DNA from: Diphasiastrum complanatum
Taxonomy: Eukaryota; Streptophyta; Lycopodiopsida; Lycopodiales; Lycopodiaceae
NCBI GenBank assembly: GCA_029204225.1
Contig: CM055092.1
Coordinates: 40,390,016-40,454,015 of the forward strand
Direction of reading: 5' to 3'
DNA: 64,000 bases
Within the stretch, counting starts at the first letter, position 1. The number at the start of each line of letters is the position of its first letter. A program made the position numbers and the translations under genes. The notes beneath the pieces are model-generated. The model was given only the letters and a program-made list of their open reading frames with translations, made no database searches and was not told the DNA's origin. Below, piece by piece: positions 1 to 10,297 of the stretch.

Positions 1-6
1 CCACCA

Positions 7-215
7 GTTGATTTTTTCAAAAGATGCATAGCGGTTCACCTCCTAGAGGGTTGATGGGAAGAACATGTTGTAGGTTACATGGGAGAGATCATGTGGCCTC
101 TCAACCTATGTCCCGTGGAGTCCAAGTGCTGATTTCTTCAAAAGATGCATATTGGTTCACCTCCCAAGGGGTTGATGGAAGAACCTGTCACATGTTACAA
201 GGGATAGTGGGATAG
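7..215. repeat. Two-copy tandem repeat, about 120-bp unit
   Basis: The segment that begins at about position 7 with TTGATTTTTTCAAAAGATGC recurs at about position 129. Both copies go on to a GGTTCACCTCC block, a GTTGATGGAAGAAC block and a GTTACA(A/T)GGGA block. The copies differ by scattered substitutions, so this is an old duplication. The open frame across it has no recognisable product. Confidence 0.75.
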
Positions 216-597
216 CGACCCTTGCGCCTTGTGCTGACATCATGTTTGGTGGGTGAACGAGGGATTGGACGTATTAAGCGCCACCACTGCAATGATAGCG
301 GTGGGTAAACATATGCTATAGCACCATCGCTTGGTATGCTACGATAGGTTCTTCACCCTTAGATGCATGTGAGCCCACCACTGTCACCACAGTGATGATG
401 CAAATTCGTGAACGAGTTTACATGTGAAGGCACTCTTACTCTCCATTCGAGTAGGTCCAAGGATAGGAAAGGAACACGTTGGTAGTTGGGGTTTCCAAAA
501 AAGAACATGGCCGGGCAGCTAAAATATTGAGATGTGCTCCAATGCGGAGATCCACGATGAAAAGATTCCCAAAGTATCATGGTCTACATTCTTCACC

Positions 598-800
598 ATC
601 TTATTATTTTTATGCCTGTTTTTTTGTTTTGAAATTTAGAAAGTAGAGACGAAGAAGGGAGAGGAGAGAAGACAGGAGAAACAGGAGAGAGCTTCTCCAT
701 TCCATTACTATTTTTATGCCTTTCTTTTTGTTTTGGAGAGTTGAGACGAAGAAGAGAGAAGACTGAAGAGAGAAAAGGGAGCTGCGAGCGAGCGAGCGAG
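598..800. repeat. Diverged tandem duplication, about 102-bp period
   Basis: A block starting ATTATTTTTATGCCTGT at about 603 is repeated at about 704. Each copy runs through a T-rich stretch into GAGACGAAGAAG and then purine-rich GA sequence. Reading frames here are low-complexity and I assign no gene. Confidence 0.65.
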
Positions 801-2493
801 GGATCTGGAGCGCGTACTGCATAGGAATACGAGTCATCATGCCCGTACAGGTACGTATTCGGCGACTGTGAGTGAGTTTTTGGATCAGTCTCGTTTGTTT
901 TATGAATCAATGCTAGGATATGTCAGCAGATCCTTAGCACTCTCTTTCACCGCTCGCTTGATGCATTTTAGCACAAGTCCGGAAACCAGGATCATCAAGG
1001 AAGGATGGACAACAAGTTGTGCTTAGGGCTTCAAGGACGGTCCATAATACTTTTTCCATTTTGCTATGTTAAGGAAACCAGTACTCGCGCTTCTTCGTTG
1101 CTAAAGGCGGATATATCTAGAGGTTTGCTGTTGTGGATGTTAGAGATCTACACCCTCCTGATTTCGAGTCTTCGCTGAGGCATTTGGCAAGGAACATAAG
1201 ATCATGTTATATGCAGATAGTATTAGATGGGACTGTTGTCATTGTCCTTTAGTGACCTCAGATCTGTTAACTGTTTGCCAGCCCTTACAAATTTATGCTG
1301 CACAAGGTCTAGTGATGGTCTTCTGCAAATAAAGGTCTGTCTTCTGTTCATTTTGAACAGAGAGAGAGAGAGAGAAGTAGAGCTTTTGGCTATTGTCGTT
1401 TGAATATCGACCGACCTTGAAAATGTGACTGGTCCCTACTCTAGTTCTCCCATATTCGAAGCTTCCCTGTCGCTGGAAGCGAGCCATAATGCCCTGTGAT
1501 ATCCTAAAGCCAATTCTCTTCTTTGCTTGGAACTTCTAATGGGTTTAACTTTCTTCATACTTGCTGTAAATCTTAGGGAATCGATATAAAGTACAAAATA
1601 TATCTCAATGGTCGACAAAATTCAACAGATTCGGACTTATAGTGGTCAACGAATTGGTAGCTCAGATGCTTCTTCAAAATACCTAAACCTGTACGTTTTG
1701 CTTCATTGTTTGTTGGACGTTTTCTGTATTCCTTTCGCTATTTATCTGACGGATTGAGGATGTGTGAATTGCTCTTTTGTACTATCGTTGTTTTTCTTGG
1801 AATGATTAGAATGAGTTTAGAAATTCTATTTGCACTTCTATGTGTGAATACATCCTTCAGATATAGTATTGTCACTCTCTGTCAAGGGAACTTGTTGTCA
1901 TTATTTTACTGGAGTCGGGTGTGTTGCTTACAAGCTTTGTTCATCTTTGGTATTGCAGAAACAGTTGTAAAATTACTGAATCTAGGCCATTTTATAGAGG
2001 TCTTTGAAAAGATTAATAAGGTATGGCATGTTTCATGTGCTTTTGTGTTTGTGCATTTTTTTTTTGAAAATAAAACATTGATTTTGAATGTGATGATTTA
2101 GATCATATTACGATTGAATGTGATCTTTTAGATTGATTATATTCTAAATCTTTTCGATAAGTTTCAGCAAGCCAGATGGTATGCATCCTTATATTGGAGA
2201 ACATGTTTTCCAGTAATTTTTAAACCTTAAGATACTTTGGATTCTTAAAACTTTGGGTTGTGCATAATTTATGTTCTAAGCTTTAATTAATGACATTACA
2301 GACTTCTCAATTTGATATTTGTGAGATTTTGATATTTACCAATCTCACAAAACAATATGAAGATTGATGCTGAATTTTACTCTTTTGGTGCATGCAGCAT
2401 AGTTGAGGAATTATGCAATGCAGCTGTAGTTTGCAGTGCCATTGACTGCTGTGCTCTCAAGGTCCAAGGAATTTTTATTATTGTGAAGTCTTA
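801..2493. other. No recognised gene; region upstream of the WVD2-like gene
   Basis: I see no supportable coding region here. A short GA tract lies near 1,360. The stretch may hold the promoter and 5' untranslated exons of the downstream gene, but I found no distinctive signal. The long open frame at 1,706-2,101 is rich in F, L and C and resembles nothing I know. Confidence 0.4.
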
Positions 2494-2677
2494 ATGAGAA
2501 TGGAGGAGACAGTAGCAATCGAAGGTGCCAACTCGATGGAACAAACCTTGGAACTCCCCTATGAGAATAATGTGGAATGTGAAAGTTTTAGCCCTGCAAT
2601 AGCAGTGAATACGACTTCTGACAAGGAAGAATATGCTTTGTGCAAGAAAAGATCGAAGAGTTAATCAGTTCAACCAG
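2494..2677 (+). other. Possible 5' exon of the WVD2-like gene, frame disrupted
   Basis: An ATG at 2,494 opens a short acidic reading frame typical of the variable N-terminus of WVD2-like proteins. It stops at a TAA near 2,659-2,661. A second frame, beginning around 2,640 and reading as an EKIEELISS-like peptide, continues to a good donor (CAG|GTAATT) at 2,677. Neither frame joins the next exon at 2,811 without a shift. This is either a decayed or misread exon, or 5' untranslated sequence, with translation starting at the ATG at 2,850. Confidence 0.4.
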
Positions 2678-2810
2678 GTAATTTTCCATTGGGAAAATCA
2701 GGGATACCTATAATTTATACGTGTTTCACCTTTTTGTTATAATAAATGTTACAAATGCTTAAGCAGGTATTCTTCAGTAAAAAGTTTGATAATATGGAAT
2801 ATGTGGACAG

Positions 2811-2894
2811 AAGCAGGACTTAGAGCAGGCAGAAAATGGAGACAAACTTGTGATGAATGAGAACATGCACCATGAAGAGCAGCAAAAGGTAGCC

Positions 2895-2988
<94 letters not shown>

Positions 2989-5900
2989 GCTGCTATTATA
3001 TTGGAATATCTTTTCTCTTGATAAAAGTTATCCTCTGGAACACTCGTATTACTTTGTTTGCAAGGAATTGGTTCTGAGGGTATGAACTACTTTGTGCAAG
3101 TCATGGCTAAGTCAAATATACATGCAGGAGAATACAACATCTGGGCAAACGATTCTACAGCCTAAGCTACTTAAGTCAAAGGCATCCAGTAAAAGACTTG
3201 TTCAGAGTGTTTTCACAGTTGGCGAAAGGTGCACAGTGGATTACGGGGAAAGGGCCATCTAAATCGTTATCTAAAGCTGATGTGGACGACATTTCCAAGC
3301 GAAAAAGAAGCACTAGTGAGCATATCCATGTCGATGCTTCTGAAGCCCTGCCTTTGACCTCAAGCAGTGTGCTCCATCGTTCACCATGTCTGGGATCAGC
3401 TAGAGCCAATTTTACAGTCCCTCAGCCCTTTGCTCTAGCCACAGACAAACGAGCTTCACTTGGAAATCGACCAGCAAGTGGTGAAGTTGCCAAACTGTCA
3501 TCAAAACAACCTGGAAATGGTTGCTCGCCAACATTCTCAATAAAGAAGCCTCAGGTTTTGATTTTTATCATTTTCAAAATTGTACTCCCTTGTTGGTCAT
3601 TGAACAAATTCACATCCCTGTCTTAATATTTTATAAGAAGGGTTTTAAGCTCAAAAAAGAAAATTTTGAGCAGCATTGCTTGAAGCCTTGAAGTTCTCAA
3701 ATTTCCAGTCAGAGTCAAATGTGCAATATAATGTTGTTAGATGTTTGATAACTTGAGGCATTCTAATACAATGTCCTAATATAAGAACTTGGTAAGTACC
3801 AAAGACTGTAACACACTATGCACACTTGATTGTCCGGTAACTCTCAAACAACTATGGCATGACAGATATCTTTGTGCACACATGAGGGAATAAATTAAAA
3901 TTTTAAATACTTTCGAGCACTGAGAACGATTTGGGCGATCTTGGCTGAGTGTTTTTATCATTTGAGTGACCTCCATTATTTTGCAGTTACAGCGCACTTT
4001 ACACGAAATTGAGTGTTGCAATTAGGTGCACACTAGCATCACATGTATAACTTCATGCATTTTACATACTCTCTATTTCTAGGACTTTTAGAGTAAAGAC
4101 TGTTCGCCCACATTTTGTCTCACAACAAAAAGTATGAGCACAGCTTCAGCAGTATTTTATAGAATAGTTTTGTTCTTCAATTCAATGATAATAACCTTGC
4201 TTGCTAAAGGCAGAAACCTTTTTGAGATAATGAAGGCAAAACTCAAGTAGCAAGCGTATCATCTGGTATAACTATTTCCTTCTGTTGCTTTTCTTTGTGT
4301 CATTTTTTAGATGAAGCCCTGTTGAGGAGATGTGCCTTTTTAACAGTCATAATCATTCTATGGCTGACCGTGGAAGCCCCTTTTTTGAAAATCACCTATT
4401 GTTTTTTTCTTAAAGACTGGCCAATCTAGGAATGACAGTTCTATATATATGGTTTCATTTTGGGTAAGCAGTACATATCCTTAAGTTGGGTTGGTCTGCA
4501 TTCACCAACTTCTAAGTACACAGCTTTCTCTTTAGCATAACTTTGACATCCTTCCATTATAACTCTTTTCCAAGGATTCACGTCAGATACATTCTACCAG
4601 GTATTGCAGTGACTTTGTCTTACCAATGAAGCTTTTGCTTGGTTCACACATGCTTATGTTAGAAGCCTAAAGGTTTTCAGATAAGAAAAGCTTCTCTAAT
4701 AACCACAAGGCTTAAGATTGAATCAGAAGGTAATTTGTAGATGCTCTAAAAAGATTTCTTGTTGGTGCTTTAACCGGAAGTTCTAGAGCTTATGAAGTAT
4801 GGCTTACGAAGTATGTTCTTTCAAAGAAACAGATGTTCGTTAGCTTTCGAAACAGTCATTTTGCAGATGCATGTCTTTGGCAGGTCTTGCCCAAGACCTC
4901 TACAAGACCATCTTCAGCGAAAGATATCCATCTTGAAGCTATCAAGTAAGTCTTAAAGACTGAGTAGACCCTAAAAAATTTAACAACTTGAGTCTTGAAG
5001 CTAATGTAAGCTATGCCATTGCCAATGGTTTAAGGTTTGAAGCTTATCAGGGGTTGTTTAGACTGATTCAAGAAAGGAGCCTAAATTAGCTTTCTTAAAA
5101 ATCACATGTTGCAAGTTGAAAATCGTGAAGCTGTCTGTTAGCTCTTTGATTTAGAATTTCACAATCTCTTGTTGGAATCTGCAGATCCTCCAATGAATCA
5201 AAAGCGATGGAGGTTCCAGAAGTTGAGCCAGCCACATTTCTGTATCTTTTGGATCTGTGTTGAATGTTGAAATTTAGCCACCACATGTGCATAGTCATGG
5301 GTATTTGAATATGAGATACTACAATTAAATTCTGCAATGTTGGTGCTTACTGTAATCCTATGCTGTGAACAGACCTCACAAAGTAATCTATTTCTTGAAA
5401 AACTAGGGTTGCTTTGGCCAAGGAATGTTTGTTCTCATATTGGTGTGTATACCTAGTTTCAAATTATCTTTGCTTGCAAGTGCTTCTCTTGACTGTTGTA
5501 GGCAAGCTCTGCCTAGTAGTCCTGCAAAAATTAAGGAGGAGCACAATTCAAAAAGCATGATTGGATTCAACTTCAAGTGTGATGAACGTGCTGAGAGGCG
5601 GAAAGAGGTAGTTTTGACAAATTTTATTACACTGATCATGACCACCTACTTTACTCTTTATTAAGCCATGGATTCTTAATCATGGTTTTGATCTCATGAC
5701 GTTGAGCTTTTGCATGATAAGTTCTTGTCAGTCCATTTGGTTGCTGCTTTTAGGAATGGAGCTTATTGCTGGTATGAAAACTACCTCTTGAAGTGTTTCT
5801 TTGCCAAACCAAACACTTCTTCTATGCACTTGTAAACCAATTAAGCAATTATATATATTTCGTTGCTCTATAAGGGACTTGTTTAAGAAAATCATGAAAA

Positions 5901-6684
5901 AAGGCCGAACTATTTTGGTTTCTTATGGTTTTGTCTTTGGTATTTCAGCTTTTTGTATGTTTAAGATTATCAATTATAGAATCCAGATATGTGGGTAGTT
6001 AAGGAGCCTGCTTTGTGACTAGTATGTTATATATATCGTCTATGCCTTGGTAACTCTTGTTTACGTAATAGTCTTTATCTTTATTTAATATTTTATTTTA
6101 AAAATTTGCTTTCTTTGTCGATTGTTATTTGCTGATTCTTTGAAGCCAAGATAGCAACCTATGCTTGCGCATTGATGGGACCAGACACGAGGGTCCGGGC
6201 CAAAATGGTCGCGTCCGACGCCCAGACCCGGACGCGTCCGACCCCCGGACGCGGGGTCGGACGTGTCCTTTTTTTTGAATTTTTTTTTTTTAAAGGCTGG
6301 ACGGGTTTTTAAAAAGAAAGAAGAAGAAGCAAAAACCCGCGGGCCCTGCGGACAGTCCGCAGAACCCGAGAGCAGGCAGAGGGCGGAAGAGGGAGAGTGT
6401 GGAGGAGCATAGAGTGATAGAGAGAGAGAGAGAGGGAGAGAGAGAGAGAGATGGTGTTTGTGTGTGTGTGTGTGTGAGAAAATTGTGTGTGTGAAAATTG
6501 TGTGTTGATTTGTGTGCATTCAGTTGTGTGTGTGTGGTGATCTGTGTGAGAGAGAGAGGAAGAGAGAGAGTGTGAGGAATGTGTGTGTGTGAGTTTAGGA
6601 TTTAGGTTTAGGTGTGCTTGGGTTTGGAGTTTAGGGTTTAGGGTGGGAGAGAGCTTGGATTTCCGTGCTTCTGTGTGTGTGCGC

Positions 6685-6782
<98 letters not shown>

Positions 6783-9700
6783 TGCTCGTCCCATTTGGGA
6801 TGAGGTGGAGGTGATGCCCGACAAGAAGTGGTGTTGCCCTTTTTGTCGAAAGCAGTTCACAGAGAACGCCTCTCGGGTTCGAGCACATCTGGGGGGGTTG
6901 CGAGTCCGACCCACGGGGGGGACGCTACGGGATTGGCATTTGTATGGTCATCCCCGCTGCGGAGAGGGCTTGCATTATGGAGACATATTCTGAGACAGCT
7001 GTTGAGCCCGACGAGCCGTCCACAGATGCCGCGGACTCTATTTCTACTGGTGCACCCACTGCCACCGACCCTGCCATTGGTACACCCAGCGCCACCGCCC
7101 CCACTGTCGCATCTGCACCCGCCACTGCCGCTGCATCTGCACCCGCCCCCGCCTCCGCCTTTGCCTCCGCCTCCGCCAGTACTCCCCATGGATCCACGGC
7201 CCCCACTGTTGCACCCACGCCTCTGCCATCACCGTCAGATCTGCACGGCCCGTCCACATCCTCCGCTTCCGCACTTGCACCTATGCCACCACCTCCACAT
7301 CCGCATCGTCCATCCGCATCCTCCCAGCCATCCACATCACGAGGCACCAGACAGATGTCCATGCCGAGATCTTTCAGAGAGGGGCAGCACAGAGAGGCCA
7401 CCAGGACCATAGCACAGATGTTCTATGACCTGAACCTCCCCTTTATCATGGCATCATCCCGCATGTTTCGAGAGGCTATCTCGAAAGTTGCAGTCTGTGG
7501 GCCCCGGCTACACACCACCCACAACCGACGCACTACGAGGCCCTTTGCTCGAGGACCGGGTTGCATCAGTCAGAGAGAGACTGGCCGCACTGCACGAGGC
7601 TTGGGATAGATACGGCTGTTCCATCATGACTGATGGGTGGACTGATCGTCGCAGACGTCCACTCATCAACGTGATTGTTTCCAATTGTTACGGTTCCATG
7701 TTCCTGTGTAGCATCGACGCCTCCGAGGCAGGGAGAGTGCATTCGGCCGAATACATTTACGGCATCATTCGTGCGGCGATAGAGGAGGTCGGACCACAAC
7801 GCGCTGTCCAGGTATAATATTCTTTCATTAGTTGCTTGCTCATTTGTTGCTTGATGTTGATACAATAGTTCTGCGTAGTTTTCGATTGATTGCAATGTGT
7901 TTCCGAACTGTGAACTGATCGTGTGAACGTATCGCGAAAGGTTGTGACGGACAATGCGTCCAACTGCCGCGGTATGGGGGAGCTTCTTATGGCAGACCTT
8001 CATTGTCTAGACTCCATGCGCCGTACACTCACTGGACCTCCTCCTGCATTCCATCGGGCGCCTGCCTTGGGTCAGTGACATTCTCACGAGGGCACTTGTG
8101 ATCGTGGACTTTGTCACACGCAAGCGCCGCATGACGGCACTTTTCCGCACATTCAGCAGGTAACCTGCCACTTACTTTTTGGCTCGTTCAAGATGCTCTT
8201 TTTTTTTTGCTCGTTTCATGTGTGCCTCTCATTCCGTTTGTCAATGCAGGCTCGACTTGAAGAAGCCCGCTCGCACCCGCTTCGCCTACCAGTTCATCAT
8301 GCTTGAGCGACTACACAAGCTCAAGGGTGAATGGCGGCACATGGCCACTTCGGCAGAGTTTACCGCCATGGACCTGTCCACGACCCCAGAGGGCTTGGCC
8401 TTCCACGAGATCTTATTCACGGAGCCTTTCTGGGTGGATATGCAGCAGCTCATGGACGTCATGCGCCCCATCTACTCTGTTCTGAGACTCGTTGATCGCG
8501 AGGGGTGCACGATGGGCCTCATTTACGAGTTCATGGACCGCATAGGCGAGTCTCTCCAGCGTTCTGAGCTGGACCCTGCCAGGTATAACTTTTTTCCGTC
8601 TTACCATCCTTACTTCCTTTTCACACTTTGTTTTGTCTTGCTGCCGCAACACGATGGTATGTAACTGTTGCCTCCACGTGGTTTGGTCCATAGGTTGGAA
8701 CCTATCAGGCGCTTGTGGTAGCGGCGATGGATAAGTTTCACCGGCCCATTCACAGTGTGGCCCACATACTGCATCCGCTGTTTCAGAGCGAGAGGCAGTA
8801 TGACGATGCAGAGTTGCGTGCGGACTGGTTCGCATACATCCGCCTCCTCAGCAGCGACACTGGGTTCCGCAGTAGGCTCGAGGTGCAGAGGCTCGGTTAC
8901 AGGTAAACTCTTGATCTATCGCACGCGGTCGTTCGTTCAATTTCCCTGCGCGGGCTCAAGTGTACTCAAGCATATCGTTGCTCAACTGTAGGCACTCTCT
9001 GGGGCTGTTCGGCGAGGACCTTGCACTTCGAGAGAACAGGCTCTTGCCTGTATCATGGTGGGAGAGCTACGACGTCGGGCAGCCAGACCTGAGGACGCTC
9101 GCGCTCCGAGTCCTTTCACAGGTACGTTGTCTTGTCTCATTCATCCAACCAGTTTTCGCATTTTCTCTACAAGGTCGGTACTCACTCGAGTTGTTGCCAA
9201 TTAATGCAAGACTGTTTTGCTTGCGCGTGCGAGCGGAACTGGTCAGCATTCAGCCTTGTTCACACGAACAGGCGGAACCGTCTGACGACGGAGCGGTGCA
9301 ATGACCTGGTGTACTGCAACACCAACACCAGAGTGGTTCGACGCATCACGGAGAGCATGAGGGCAGGAGGCGCACACGCCTTACTGCTGCAGGTATATTT
9401 CGTTGCTCTGTCGTTTTGCTTTCGTATTGGTTTGAGACATTCAGTTTAATGCCCTCACGGTTGCTTCGGCTGTTCTCACGAATGATTGACTTGTGCAGGT
9501 CAATCCCGACGAGTGCCTGGTTGCAGCGGCAAGTCTGGCTGGGAGTCTGGAGGCATCTAGGACTCCTCTAAGTCTGGGCCAACGCCTGCCAAGAGACGAC
9601 TAGAAGAATCATCAGTGCGTCCCCTCTTGGCTGGCCTGCCTCTGGGTCTGCCGGAAGGAATCCTCTGTGGTACACTCCTACCTGGGGGTCTCCCTCTGCC

Positions 9701-10232
9701 ACGGGGGGGTCTCTGGGAGGAACTGCCTGCCTGTGATGCTCTGAGTCGTCTCTGCGCTATATGTCTCTGGGCAACAGCCTCTCTCTACCTCGCAAACTCT
9801 GACCAGCCATCATCTGAAAGGGGGCGTGATGTGGGGGTATTGGGTGGGGCACGTGGACCATCCCCTGCTAGGTCCACCATCTCGTCTGAATCATATGTGG
9901 GCTCATCATCAAAGGAGGGCAATGGAACGTCAGCAGGGAGGGTGGTGGTCTCATCGGCATCGGCATCATCCTCGGGATCACCCAGCAGAGCACGCCGAAC
10001 AGCATCGTCCGGATCACCCCTGCAGATGCATCTGGCACACAGGGGGATGATTTGTTTAGCGCAGACTTGTAGATACTGATACACATTTTAGCATCATGTA
10101 CAGTGGCATCAGATGAGATGTATATATTTTTTTACAGTCTATTTGTGTCATGGCTAATTTATTGTGGTTGCTTACAAATGGTTAGCTCTGTGAAGTTTGA
10201 ATGGTTAGTCAAAAATGGTTTGCTCCGTGCAA

Positions 10233-10297
<65 letters not shown>

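Noticed and set aside
1706-2101. 131-codon open frame rich in F, L, C and V.
   Set aside because: No domain, no homologous wording I recognise and AT-rich composition that gives such frames by chance.
6309-6914. Long minus-strand open frames through the GA tract with SLSLSL repeats.
   Set aside because: Translation of a dinucleotide repeat and its flanks; the BED finger on the opposite strand is the real coding content.
6857-7410. Several Pro/Ala- or Gly-rich open frames overlapping on both strands.
   Set aside because: Shadows of the GC-rich linker of the hAT transposase.
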